64,000 bases of DNA from Anniella stebbinsi (GCA_029215795.1 JARDYH010000003.1:266590562-266654561), one strand, 5' to 3'. Positions 33,174-43,227 are shown, counted from the stretch's first letter. A program made the numbers and translations. The notes: generated by a model not told the origin, from the sequence alone.

Positions 33174-33947
33174 TCATAGCCAGTAGTTCACCCATAGTAT
33201 TTTTCTTTCCCTTTCTATTCGTCTTCCAAGAACTGGGAGGATGGATGAGAAAACTATCTGGGCCCCAAAGTTCTTGAGATTCCTTCCCAGAGCTTCAAAG
33301 TCTGATGCGATTTTTTCATAGTTCTGCTTGGCTATTTCTTTTGTTCCCACATGGATGAGAAGAAAAGGATTTGTGTCAGTGGGCTTGGTGAGCTTTGGCG
33401 ACCCTTCAGTCACATCTCTAATCTGTGCTCCAGGGAGACAGCACACCTGGCGAGTCCAGGGGTCTTCGCGACATACTTGGGTTTCAATCCCACTCAGCAG
33501 GGAGTCACCCACAATGACTACTCTTCTCTTCTTCTTGGTCGACTGACCTTCTGCCTCTTGCTCACTGTTGCATGGGGTATCCTGTACTTCTTCCTCTGCA
33601 GACTGTCCTCCAGTCTCATCCTCCAATAGCTGAAAGCGGATGCATAACTGTAATGGTTCCACTGGTGCAGAGTGTCTTCTAGTTCTTCTGCTCCTAACTG
33701 TCACCCTCTTCCAAGGAGTTCCCTCTTCGTTGGCTTTCCTCATCTCAGCATTCTCCACTTCTTCTTCACCTTGCTGTTGCTCTTCCATCTCTTGCGGTTC
33801 TTGTTGCTGTTGCAGTTCCACCATTCTGTCTAAGAACTCTTCGCCTTCTCTTATTCCTTGGAGGGTGGTGGACACTTGCCGCTCAAGTACTCTCTCTTTT
33901 TCTTCCAATAGTGCAACCAGTTTGCATTTGTTGCAGGTGTACGCCAT
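33174..33947 (-). pseudogene. CR1 ORF1 (RNA-binding/esterase-like protein)
   Basis: 257 residues are open. The N-terminus has a CNKCK zinc-binding pair followed by a coiled-coil-like EKERVLERQVSTTLQGIREG region, then a Gln/Glu-rich linker. The middle has RRVVIVGDSLLSGIE, the GDSL motif of the SGNH esterase fold known in CR1 ORF1 proteins, and later FSSILPVLGRR. It lies about 200 bases upstream of ORF2 on the same strand. The frame may be complete or nearly so, but with ORF2 broken the element is not autonomous. Confidence 0.85.
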
Positions 33948-34657
33948 GTTGATCTAAGGCAGGAACACGAACATTGCACACACTTTGCAGGTCAACACCA
34001 CTAGAGACTCCTTTCTGTCCATAGTCTCCATTTCTGTTTTGTTTCTGCCTTCTGATTTTGTTGGAATTTTGTTAAGGACCTCCCCTGCCGAACTCCCCCT
34101 GACAAACTCCTGTTTGCTCTCCCTGTTCACTCACTCTGGTCGCTCTCTCTCTGGGAGCTCTCTTCCTTATATTCCTTCTAGTCCAGCTGGGGCAGCTTCC
34201 TCGTCTCTGCTCTGCTCAACTAGGAGTCAGGAAACAGAATGAATCTCCCCGCCCACTCAGTCGCTGAGAGCAATCAGGCAATCAGGCCACACCCTTCCAG
34301 GCCCAGCAGTAGCTTTTAGCAGCTTTCAGCAGCAGCTTTCAGGACACACCCCTTAAATCAGCACTTAGGAGCTCATGGCTGCTCTGAATAGGCTTCCTCC
34401 TGGATTTATTTGAGGCCTCTCTCCTCTTTGCCTTGGTCTCCTCTTCCACTACACTACATTCCGCCTGACAAACTCCTGTTTGCTCTCTCCGTTCGCTCAC
34501 TTTGATTGCTCATTCTCTGGGAGCTCTCTTCCTTATATTCCTTCTAGTCCAGCAGGGGCAGCTTCCTCTTCTCTACTCTGCTCAGCTTGCCCCGCTTCTG
34601 CCTCAGAGGTTAAAAAAAAAAAAAACGAGGAAGCAAACCAGGAGGAAAACTTAGGTG

Positions 34658-34822
34658 TGATGGAGGTCTTTTTTTTTTCTTTTTCTTTAAAATAAATAGT
34701 TCCAAAAATCCATTTAATATATAGTCCTCAAATAGAGGACATATCAGATATTAAACTGATAAGAACAGATACTACACTTGATCTTAGCCAAAAGGCCGAG
34801 AAGCGATGATGATGGAGGTCTT
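34658..34822 (-). repeat. 13-bp target-site duplication around U2 pseudogene
   Basis: TGATGGAGGTCTT occurs at 34658-34670 and 34810-34822, enclosing the U2 sequence and its A-rich tail. This fits L1-type retroposition. Confidence 0.92.
34671..34807 (-). pseudogene. RNU2 pseudogene: U2 snRNA processed pseudogene, 3' truncated
   Basis: On the minus strand, 34807 starts with ATCGCTTCTCGGCCTTTTGG, the exact 5' end of U2, followed by the branch-site recognition region (GTGTAGTATCTGTTCTTATC), stem IIa/IIb sequence with a few changes, and the Sm-site region ATGGATTTTTGGA near 34700. After about 108-111 bases the match stops and an A-rich tail follows (34671-34696 in complement). The 3' stem-loops III and IV are missing, no distal or proximal sequence element was identified, and a target-site duplication encloses the whole, so this is a dead retrocopy rather than a U2 gene. 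Confidence 0.95.
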
Positions 34823-34865
34823 GATGCGGTAACAAAGGTATGGTTGCTGTCCGAAAGAGTAATGT

Positions 34866-35181
34866 TAGGCTGACCATATGAAAAGCAGGACAGGGCTCAT
34901 GTAACTTTAACAGTTGCAGAGACAAGGGAATTTCAGCCAATGTCATTTGTATGCAATTAGTACCTGGTGAAATCCCCTCTTCATCACAACAATTAAAGTT
35001 GCAGGCACTATACTAGAGTGACCAAATACAAAAGAGGGCAGGGCCCCTGCCGCTTTAACTGTTGTAATAAAAAGTTTCACCAGGTACGAATTGCACACAA
35101 ATGATGCCGGCTGAAATTGCCTTTTCTCTACAACTGTTAAAGTTACATGAGCCCTGTCTTCCTTTTCATATGGTCCGCCTA
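34866..35181 (-). mobile_element. Palindromic hAT-type MITE, copy 13 (subfamily II)
   Basis: Perfect target-site duplication AGTAATGT at 34858-34865 and 35182-35189. TAGGCTGACCATATGAAAAG is mirrored by CTTTTCATATGGTCCGCCTA. The loop CACTATACTAGAGTGACC is in minus orientation. Confidence 0.96.
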
Positions 35182-35194
35182 AGTAATGTGTCTT

Positions 35195-35330
35195 TACTCC
35201 AGTGGAGACCGGTGGCTCTGATGTCAGTGAGGCAGGAAATCCGCTCCAGGTTTCGGTCAGAACCAGTCAAACCTCCAAAGGTCCTTTGCTCTGCACCTTG
35301 GCGGGCTCCTTTAGAGTTCCAGCTGTAAGA
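35195..35330. mobile_element. Foldback-family arm related to 3859-4044
   Basis: GGCTCTGATGTCAGTGAGGC, then GAAATCCGCTCCAGGTTTCG and GTCAGAACCAGTCAAACCTC, match one arm of that element with changes. It was left between MITE copies 13 and 14. Confidence 0.55.
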
Positions 35331-35344
35331 ACTGACCTGATGTC

Positions 35345-35657
35345 TAGGCTGACCATATGAAAAGGAGGACAGGGCTCATATAACTTTAACAGTTGTAGAG
35401 AAAAGGCAATTTCAGCCAGTGTCATTTGTATGCAATTAGTTCCTGGTGAAATTCCCTCTTCATCACAACTGTTAAAGTTGCAGGGGCCCTGCCTTCTTTG
35501 GTCACTCTAGTATAGTGCCTGCAACTTTAACTGTTGTGATGAAGAGAGAATTTCATCAGGAACTAATTGCATACAAATGACACTGGCTGAAATTCCCTTT
35601 TCTCTACAACTGTTAAAGTTACATGAGCCCTGTCCTCCTTTTCATAGGGTCAGCCTA
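35345..35657 (+). mobile_element. Palindromic hAT-type MITE, copy 14 (subfamily II)
   Basis: Perfect target-site duplication CTGATGTC at 35337-35344 and 35658-35665. Termini are TAGGCTGACCATATGAAAAG and inverse CATAGGGTCAGCCTA. The loop is GGTCACTCTAGTATAGTGCC, plus orientation, shortened by about 10 bases. Confidence 0.96.
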
Positions 35658-35665
35658 CTGATGTC

Positions 35666-37065
35666 ATATCGCAACATTCCATATTTCTGCTACCAACAGC
35701 AGCCAAGGATGTGGAACAGCGGCAGGGAAATGCAGTGTCTTGACACAAAGTCACCTTTTAGTCGAAGATACAGGCAGAGAGGGAGCCAGGCATGTGGTTG
35801 GCAATATTGGCTACACGTTTACTTTCTTTTCCACTTTGGCCTTCAGTGAACCATGGCCAATTCTACAACTTGTGTCAAATCATTGCGAATGGGGAACAAA
35901 AAGCGGGACATAATACTACGAAAGTGGGATGTGGGATGTGGATTGTGCCCCAACAGTTATCAGTGTACTTCAATACCTTATAAAGCAATAGTGTAGATCC
36001 ACCCCGTTAGTTCTCAAATGAAAGCAAACCCTTCTGATCATTGTCATTGTCATGGGTCAAGCTGTGAAGCCCTAATTTGATGGTTTTTGGACTTCAAAAC
36101 TGATCACTGCTTTCAATTTTCCAGGCTGGCATTACACTGTAACCTGCAACACTTCATCCCCTTAACTGTACATATGTAAGGAAGTAATTTTCTCTCCCAG
36201 TAAGATTAACTTCTGCTTTATGGCTTGGCTTACTTATTGAGCCATTTCTTCACCACCACCGCCTGCCCGCCCTATGGTTTTATTTCCCCACTTCCACGGG
36301 GACATTATGACCTTAATGCTGCTCAGAGGCAGGACACTGGGGTAGTGTGTCTCATTAAATTTTCCATGGATTTTGCCCCATTCAGGGTTAACTCCAGTTC
36401 CAGGCACGTTATGTCAACTGCTCAACTGTGGCTCCATCCCACATTGCTCCAGTAATGTGCATCAAAAGCATTTGGGCAGGACAGGGTGACCTGGTAAAAC
36501 CATGTCTGCGTCAAGAGCATTGCTGGTGCATTTTCTCCCATGACATTCCAGGCCACCCCCCATGAGTTTTGCATTCCTATTACTGGAGCAGTGTGGGAAG
36601 GAGCCACCAGGGGGTATCACCCACACCGCTCCTGTAAGAGAAAATTCTGATCTCAGGGTGGGATTCATGTCCTTGTTTAGGGTTGAGAAGGCGTTTCCTT
36701 CAAGGCAAAGAATCGGGGAGCGGTTGTTGAACTGCCTGCAGCGTGGAGTTTGGGTTATTCGTATGAGTCATCTCAAGCTTCTTGCTCAGGAAGCAACATT
36801 TGGTGGCTCACTTCCTCTTTGCTTGCAACATACTGTGGTCCAGAGTGTGTCGGCCAGTGGGCAGCTATTTCGGCAGTCTGCGGGCCAAATACTGACTACT
36901 CACTCCGCAGCCTGCCCTCTTACCTTCTGTACCCTCCCAATCATGCTGTCCAGCACCACTGAGGCTGTACACAGTCATGGAGACTGACGCCACTGGTCCA
37001 TACATGCATTCAACATGCATGTGCAGATTATCAAAACTCTAGCAGATTCTGTATGACGGAAGTGG
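35666..37065. other. Unassigned intergenic DNA
   Basis: Contains a single arm of the CTACACTACTGCTTT foldback family at about 35935-36003 (CAACAGTTATCAGTGTACTT, TAAAGCAATAGTGTAGATCC) and otherwise no recognised feature. The open frame at 36562-36987 has no domain and is likely chance. Confidence 0.4.
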
Positions 37066-37312
37066 GGAACGAAGTCCCGATGGCCAAATCTGGCCCCCCT
37101 CAGGGCCAAACTAGCCTTGCAGGCACCCCAGATGCCCACGGCCCATTTTCTTGGCCATAGCCCTTTCCCTTGACCACAGTTCATTTGATGGTTTTCCAGC
37201 TTATGCATGGTTTCCCCCCACCCCCATTCTAAAAAGTTGAAATGTCTCTTAAGGCTTAGTTACAGGCAGCAAGAGCTTTAAGTTACACACTTCAGGTAGG
37301 ATGCAGACAAGT

Positions 37313-38030
37313 TGCAGGGGGTTCAGAGGAGGGCAACATGGATGATCAGGGGTCTGGAAACAAAGCCCTATGAGGAGAGACTGAAAGAACTGGTCATGTT
37401 TAGCCGGGAGAAGAGAAGACTGAGGGGGAGTCATGAGAGCACTCTTCAAATACTTGAAAGGTTGTCACACAGAGGAGGGCCAGGATCTCTTCTCGATCAA
37501 CCCAGAATGCAGGACACGGAATAACGGGCTCAGGTTACAGGAAGTCAGATTCCAGCTGGACATCCGGAAAAATGTCATGACAGAGCAGTGTGACAATGGA
37601 ACCAATTAGCTAGGGAGGTCGTGGGCTCTCCTACACTAGAAGTATTCAAGAGGAAGCTGGACAGCCATCTGTCAGGTATGCTTTATGGTGGATTCCTGGA
37701 TTGAGCAGGGGGTTGGACTCAATGGCCTTATAGGCCCCTTCCAACTCTACTATTCTATGATTTTATGATTTATTTATTATTGCATTTATATCCCACCTTT
37801 TTTCCTCCAGGGAACCCAAGGTGGCTTACATAATAATCCTCCTCCTCTCCATTTTATCCTCACAACAGCAACTCTGTGAGGTAGGTTGGGCTGGGAGTCT
37901 GTGACTGGCCCAAAGTCACCCAGTGAGCTTTCACGGCCAAGTGGGAACTAGAATCTGGATCTCCCGACTCCCAGTCCAACCCTCTAGCCACGACACGACA
38001 TTGATTTTATGATTCTTTGATTCTATATGC
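37313..38030 (+). mobile_element. CR1 3' fragment with an inserted SINE
   Basis: TTCAGAGGAGGGCAACATGG through TTGGACTCAATGGCCTTATA matches the last part of the 30-34 kb CR1 in the opposite orientation ([19 protein letters not shown] in translation). The CR1 terminal repeats (ATTCTATGATT type) start at 37752 and resume at 38002 after the SINE. Confidence 0.85.
37771..38001 (-). mobile_element. Sauria-type SINE in the CR1 tail
   Basis: The complement contains GTTGTGAGGATAAAATGGAG-like, GGGTGACTTTGGGCC-like and GGGAGATCCAGATTC-like blocks of the Sauria SINE, with its AT-rich tail at the low-coordinate end. TGATTTTATGATT is repeated at 37758-37770 and 38002-38014, a 13-base duplication, although the CR1 tail is itself repetitive. 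Confidence 0.8.
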
Positions 38031-38189
38031 TGGCATTTTTAGTATTTTGACCCCACCTCCTTTTCCTTTTGGCTCCACCCACCACTGAAACATGGCCCCC
38101 AAACGCTCCTGGGAAGCTGAATTCGGCCTTCAGGCTAAAAGTCTTTCCCAACTCCTACTATGTGAGTAACACAGTTCCTGTATCTTGAT

Positions 38190-38800
38190 GAACAGCCACA
38201 GGCAAGCAACTTGTGTCCGAGTCGTTACTGAAGTGTTCTTTTTCCTGAAACACTCGTAAAACTCAGAGAAGGACTATAACAAATTTATTAACAACTCTCC
38301 CATTTTTCAAGAGAAGCACCGTAGGCACTGTCGTGCAATCACAGTCCGACACAAACACTTCTCAGAGCTTTGTTCTCGTTTCTTTTTTCTTTTTTCCCAA
38401 ACAAACACAAAGGAAAGCATGTCGCGGCTCCCACCCACCCCGCCCCTTCGTGTCCCCCGCCCTCCCCCCGCCCCAAAGTACATACGTAAGCAACAGAAAT
38501 GCAGTACATCACAATCAGCATCACTCAGCTGCGCACAAATAATAAATTAAGACAGTTGGGAATCCCAGGCGGACTTCGGCAAGAATAAATACCAATGTGA
38601 CGGCTAGGACACGGAATCGCCGTAATGACTTCAGTCCGTCTTACGGACACATATGCCATCTGCAGCTGCAAAGTGTCTGCTGTAGATACAAGGGTGGTTT
38701 GTTGTTCAATTTGGAAAAGTAGATTATTATTTTAAAAAATATTATTTAAAGGCATCTTAGCTACATAGTCCATAGGTTAGTCCTTTGTATTTCCAGTTAG
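38190..38800 (-). other. Single-copy block; possible distal BCL11A 3'UTR end or conserved element
   Basis: About 600 bases without repeats. On the minus strand it contains AATAAA (38289-38284) followed by a T/G-rich stretch, as at an mRNA 3' end. It lies 5.6 kb downstream of the alternative last exon of BCL11A on the same strand, with several repeats between. Whether it is transcribed with that exon is unknown; a conserved regulatory element is the main alternative. Confidence 0.3.
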
Positions 38801-39544
38801 AGGGTGGTCGGTAGAAAGGTTGGCCCAGGACCATGGAGACGCAGCCACTCAGCAAAGGCAATACCGGTCAACATGAACTGTTGGGTTGGCTTCATATAAG
38901 GTGGCTCCCTCAATCCCAATCATAACCGATCAACCCAAGCCACAAACCCAGCCCAAAGATCCCATCTGCATGGTGATTTTCCAGAGGGGCTCCATGGGGG
39001 AGCCAGGAAAGAATCCTGCCCTGAAAGCCTGGGGAGCAACTGCTGCCAGTCAGAATCAACACTACTGGGCTAAATGGATTTAGACGCTTCCTATGTTCCT
39101 ACGATACACATGGATCCAGTGCATGCCCAGCCTCAGAGGGTTGCAAGCACCAAAAATATAGGTCCCTTGAGTGTCCCTACTAGGCTATACAGCAGGGTGT
39201 GGGTGTGCCCCCCTATGAATGGGGCATACACACACCCACTCCAATACTGGTGCCCCGTTTTGAGTCCAGTGGAGGCTTATAAAAAATCTTGATTGTACTA
39301 GCTTTCTGCAGCCATCTCCACTGATCTAAATAGACATGATTAAACATGTCCCCAAATAACTGGTGGGAGACAAACACCAGCCAATTGCTGAAGGCCCCCT
39401 TGCCCTCATGGGACTCCAACTGTTGGTTGTTTTTTGCCCTGCCCCCACCAGCATGCTTGGAGCAACAGGGGTTTTGGGAGCAAGACAGATGTGATGCTGT
39501 TCACACAATGACAATGCAATCCTATGCATCAGAAGTAAGCCCCT
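38801..39544. other. Unassigned DNA
   Basis: No gene or clear repeat was recognised. Confidence 0.4.
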
Positions 39545-39957
39545 GGAAGCAAAGCCCTGTGAGGAGAGACTGAAAGAACTGGGCATGTTTAGCCTGGAGA
39601 AGAGAAGACAGAGGGGAGACATGAGAGCACTCTTCAAGGACTTGAAAGGTTGTCACACAGAGGAGGGCCAGGATCTCTTCTCGATCCTCCCAGAGCACAG
39701 GACATGGGATAACAGGCTCAAATTACAGGAAGCCAGGTTCCGGCTGGACATCAGGAAAAACTTCCTGACTGTTAGAACAATACAACAATGGAACCAATGA
39801 CATAGGATGGTCGTGGGCTCAACCACATTAGAGACATTCAAGAGGCAGCTGGACAACCATCTGTCAGGTATGCTTTAAGGTGGATTCCTGCATGGAGCAG
39901 GGAGTTGGACTCAATGGCCTTATAGGCCCCTTCCAACTCTCCAATTCTTTGATTTCA
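39545..39957 (+). mobile_element. CR1 3' fragment
   Basis: GAAGCAAAGCCCTGTGAGGA, GAACTGGGCATGTTTAGCCT, TTGTCACACAGAGGAGGGCC and CAATGGCCTTATAGGCCCCT follow the CR1 3' end in order, ending with CCAATTCTTTGATT. The frame encodes [19 protein letters not shown] and is broken at both ends. Confidence 0.88.
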
Positions 39958-40214
39958 ATGGGACTTACTCCCTGGTGACTATAGAACCATGGTGTGGGCA
40001 GCCTAACCTTGTGCCCTCTAGATACAATTCATAGCTGGCTGGGAATGTTGTGAGGAAAGGGGAACCTTAACTCCTTGACCTGCCATGGTTCCAGCCCCAA
40101 AGCTCCCAACATCATCAGCTGTGAATAGCAGATGTGAGCAGCCCACAGGAGCAAAGGCTTTATGCCATACACCATCCCCATGGCTGCAACTTACTTTCTT
40201 AAAAAGCATCCACC

Positions 40215-40345
40215 CATTTACTAAGAGTGCGATCCTATACATGGTTGAACGGGGGGAGTCCTACAACTCCCAGCATTCCCCAGCTAGCTATGCTTACTGG
40301 GGAATGCTGGGAATTGTGGGACTTTTTCTGTCTAACCAGGCATAG
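40215..40345. mobile_element. Foldback element, GCAATCCTATACATG family
   Basis: Arms GCGATCCTATACATGGTTGA, CTACAACTCCCAGCATTCCC and the inverse GGGGAATGCTGGGAATTGTG, CAGGCATAGGATGGTGC pair around CTAGCTATGCTTA. A better copy is at 52748-52892. Confidence 0.75.
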
Positions 40346-40997
40346 GATGGTGCTCTAGATGTTCAAGGACCGTCCTGTCTGTTTCGGACCTACCACTCAG
40401 TACGGAAATCAATGGAGACATGGTGCGTCCATTGATTTCCGCAGTCAGGTTGCAAAGGCAGCATGGATCCAGCACGATTTGCAAGCATTTGTTGAGCTTT
40501 TGCAAGCACTTTGCAGAGAAGGTGCGCAAATCACCAACAGTTTTCAAGATGAACAGAGGAGCGCCCTCCCATCCCTAGGCAGCATGGTCTATGTGGTCTT
40601 CCATCACATTGGATTGGTGATCTTTGAGGACTCCCTTACTCAAGTAACATCACCAAGTCCAATTCGCAAAGTGGGGCATTTGCACGCAGACATCCTGCGG
40701 TATCAATCGGGGTGTGGGGAGGCCAGTGTAGGAGTGGGGCTCATCTGACAATAGAGACCTTTCTTGCAGAAAAAGCAGAGGGTTGGATTCACCCAGCTCC
40801 CTGTTCCTGTCTCCTAAAAGAAGGATTGCTCCTTCCCTGCCAAAAGGATCAAAAAGATGGAATTGGTTCGCCCAGGAGAGAAATCCTGGGAGCCCGATTC
40901 TCCTTCTCTCTGTACACCGCTCCCATCCAAACTCTTTGCAGCTCTCAAGACAGTTGTCGATTAGTAAGCAAGCATTTAAGAAAAGCACGGGGGCAAA
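40346..40997. other. Unassigned DNA
   Basis: A short perfect inverted pair (GGAAATCAATGGA at 40401-40413 and TCCATTGATTTCC at 40428-40440) is visible; nothing else was recognised. Confidence 0.4.
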
Positions 40998-41375
40998 AGG
41001 ACTCATCGTGAGTTCTTCCCCCATCCGAATGCCTACTCCGAGGGAAGCTCGGAGGATGGCAACAAGGAAGAGGGCCTTTTCAATGGTGCCCCCCCAACTA
41101 TGGAACAATCTCCCCGACGAGGCTCGCCTGGCGCCTACACTGTCATCTTTTTGGCACCAGGTTAAGACTTTTCTCTTCTCCCAGGCATTTAACAGTATAG
41201 GTTGAGCTTTTTAACTGACCCCTGGACAGTTTAAATGATATGTAGTTTGTTTTTAGGCTTTTATGGTTTTAAATTTTGTATATTGGTTTTTAAATGTTCA
41301 ATGTTTTTAATTTTTGTATACCGCCCAGAGAACTTCAGCTATGGGGTGGTATATAAATGTTAGTTATCATCATCA
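40998..41375 (+). pseudogene. L2-like LINE: reverse-transcriptase C-terminus and 3' tail
   Basis: The plus strand encodes RKRAFSMVPPQLWNNLPDE then LAPTLSSFWHQVKTFLFSQ and a stop at about 41203. Next comes a T-rich UTR and the tail block ACCGCCCAGAGAACTTCAGC with GGGTGGTATATAAATG. This gives the link between the coding signature and the tail used to identify the other copies. It is 5' truncated. Confidence 0.78.
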
Positions 41376-41809
41376 TCCCCTTAAATGCTCTAGGGGTGGC
41401 TATGATTTGCATAATTACCTTCAATGAAGCGTGGATCCCGGGTCATCTGAACCTGGCGTACTGCATGAAGGGGGAAGCTTCTTACCACGCCTTCCAGTAG
41501 GAGTTGTGGGGTAGGTGAGAAGCCACCCCCGTCATCCCACACACTGGGTTGCATCACAGGTAATTATGCAAATCAAAGTTGCACTTGCAAGAGAGGAGTG
41601 AGCTCATTGGGGAGGGGTGTCTTTTTCAGTGCATGCAGTGCATGAAAGATACCAGGTATAAACCCCAACCCCCCCCCCCCCAACCCCTACACACACCATT
41701 TTTAGCTAGCCAGGAAAGATTCCTCTCTGGGATCTCAATCTGGCCTGCCTGGATGCCAATCCTGCCCTCTGGTGTTCCGCAGAAGGCAACACACCTTATC
41801 CCCAGAAGG

Positions 41810-42028
41810 TAATACACACAGATCTTTAGTGATTTCCTGGCAGTTCTGCCCCTCCCCCCCATTTTGAGATAGTGAAATGCATCTCCTTAGTTACAGGCAG
41901 TAAGAGCTTCAAGCTAAAATATACAAGTCTGTTTCACCCCCACCCCCTTTTACTTTTGCCCCTCCCACCACTGGAAGTTGCCCCCTGAGAGTTCCTCCAA
42001 AATGGAATTTGGCCCTTTGGCAGAACAA
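41810..42028 (-). mobile_element. CAGCCCGAGGGCC-family element fragment
   Basis: Complementary blocks TTAGTTACAGGCAGTAAGAG, CTTTTACTTTTGCCCCTCCC and CAAAATGGAATTTGGCCCTT follow the family order in reverse. Confidence 0.65.
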
Positions 42029-42029
42029 G

Positions 42030-42115
42030 CTTCAACACCACCAATGAGCAAGGGGTTGGACTCGGTGGTCTTATAGGCTCCTTCCAACTCTACTATTCTG
42101 TGACTCCATGAGAAT
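42030..42115 (+). mobile_element. CR1 extreme 3' end
   Basis: AAGGGGTTGGACTCGGTGGT, then AGGCTCCTTCCAACTCTACT and ATTCTGTGACTCC, is the CR1 terminus with its short terminal repeat. Confidence 0.75.
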
Positions 42116-42117
42116 AA

Positions 42118-42420
42118 GGCAGGTTCTTATAGTCCTGGATCCAAATTCTTGAGGTCGTAAGACTCTGGATGGGCACCCAGAAGAGGGTCAAGGTTTGTTC
42201 TCTGTTGGCCCAGAGGGTAGGACTAGATCTCAGGGACTTGGGTTTCAAGAGGGAAGACTTCATTTGGAGAAACAGCTTCACAGTAAGAGCAGTTTGGTCT
42301 TGGAAGCAATTACCTAGGGAGGGACAAGCGAACCCTCTTTCGCTGGAGGTCTTCCAGCCATCTGTTGGGAATGTTCTAACTCTGGGTTTCCTGCTTTGAA
42401 CAGGGTGTTGAACCAGAATC
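42118..42420 (+). mobile_element. Different CR1-clade LINE 3' fragment
   Basis: Translation gives NSFTVRAVWSWKQLPREGQ, parallel to the NFLTVRAV..QWNQLPREV end of CR1 but clearly diverged. It ends near AACAGGGTGTTGAACCAGAA. It is a distinct CR1-clade family or a very old copy. Confidence 0.6.
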
Positions 42421-42544
42421 TATGAGAAGGGCTGTCTTTTGGAGCGACGGATTCAGGAGTATCCCCAAGCTGCGAACACAGTCTTTCGGGGGGGGGGGGG
42501 GGGTAACCCCATCCAGAACTGGTTGACACACCTCCAAACCCAGG

Positions 42545-42620
42545 TTGTGGCCTCGATCCGGAGGGAGAGGCGGGTTATAAATAAATAAATATATTATTAT
42601 TATTATTATTATTATTATTA
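42545..42620. repeat. Retroelement tail with (TAA)n/(TTA)n
   Basis: GGCGGGTTATAAATAAATAA is followed by about ten ATT units (42592-42620). It looks like the tail of a SINE or LINE whose body is gone. A 16-base G run is at 42488-42503. Confidence 0.7.
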
Positions 42621-42869
42621 GGTCTTGGTACAGTGCCTAGCAATTTTAGGCGATCAACAAATAAACTTCATTTAGATAATCGACAAATAGTATCTTCTGG
42701 TACACCCTAGAGAGAAACTCCAGAGAGTAACGTGCCATTCGTTATGGAGGAGCCGGCTCCCCACAGCAAAAGCAGTCTGGACTTCCAGGTGTTCTTGGTC
42801 TAGGGCATGGTGATGACTGTGTCATCTTTCTTCTTCCTCTTAGGTCGGGTGCACAACCTCAGGCCTGGG

Positions 42870-43030
42870 TATCAAATCTGGCCCTCTTCCCATTGCCCCA
42901 TTCTGACCACCAATTTATGGGTTGTTTCCCAGCTTTTGTACAGCTCCCCCACCCCCACCGCACCCATTCTAAAATGTTGAAATGCCTCTCCTAAGGCTTA
43001 CTTCTTGTCAGGAAGGGATTTAGGCTAAAA
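42870..43030 (-). mobile_element. CAGCCCGAGGGCC-family element fragment
   Basis: GGTATCAAATCTGGCCCTCT, CATTCTAAAATGTTGAAATG and CTCCTAAGGCTTACTTCTTG follow the complement of the family. Confidence 0.6.
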
Positions 43031-43227
43031 TAGATTTAGCATTTGGCGAAGTATGTGCAAAATCTGAAGCAGTTTTTTAAGCCAATGAGCGCAATTGGTG
43101 TGCTTGCACCATCAGCTTGCACGTGACTGCCTCTGTGCATGGCACTGGCTGATGGAAGTTGCCACCTAATTTTGCCTTCTCCTGTCCTGCAGTTCTCCGT
43201 TAAATGGAAAAAAGGCTACATTGAGTG

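Larger units (their letters stand above)
30015..34650 (-). mobile_element. Near full-length CR1 LINE, decayed
   Basis: On the minus strand the order is: a 5' region with a duplicated segment (34095-34232 and 34465-34600, sharing CTGACAAACTCCTGTTTGCT and GGGAGCTCTCTTCCTTATAT), ORF1 (33174-33947), ORF2 (about 30.0-32.98 kb), then the CR1 3' end TAAGGCCATCCAGTCCAACC (plus-strand reading) and a terminal (ATTCTCTG)3 at 30022-30048. This architecture, the lack of a poly-A tail and the octamer-like 3' repeats are hallmarks of CR1. Both ORFs are broken, so the copy is inactive. The exact 5' boundary is uncertain; the U2 pseudogene lies just beyond it. Confidence 0.92.
37066..38155 (-). mobile_element. 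CAGCCCGAGGGCC-family element, interrupted by CR1 and SINE
   Basis: On the plus strand, CCCCCATTCTAAAAAGTTGA, CTTAGTTACAGGCAGCAAGA (37220-37290) and, after the interruption, TTTTGACCCCACCTCC, CCACCCACCACTGAAACATG, GAATTCGGCCTTCAGG (38040-38135) are the complement of the family blocks in order. The CR1 piece at about 37313-38030 separates the two halves. Confidence 0.65.

Noticed and set aside
33328..33957. Plus-strand open frames opposite CR1 ORF1
   Set aside because: They are antisense shadows of the minus-strand CR1 proteins.
34671..34807. Functional U2 snRNA gene
   Set aside because: The 3' stem-loops are missing, an A-rich tail and target duplication are present, and no snRNA promoter elements were identified.
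38333..38542. BCL11A S-isoform ending in the 38.35 kb block
   Set aside because: A short SSEK-like match on the minus strand was considered, but the full two-frame match at 43905-43988 with a good acceptor is far better.
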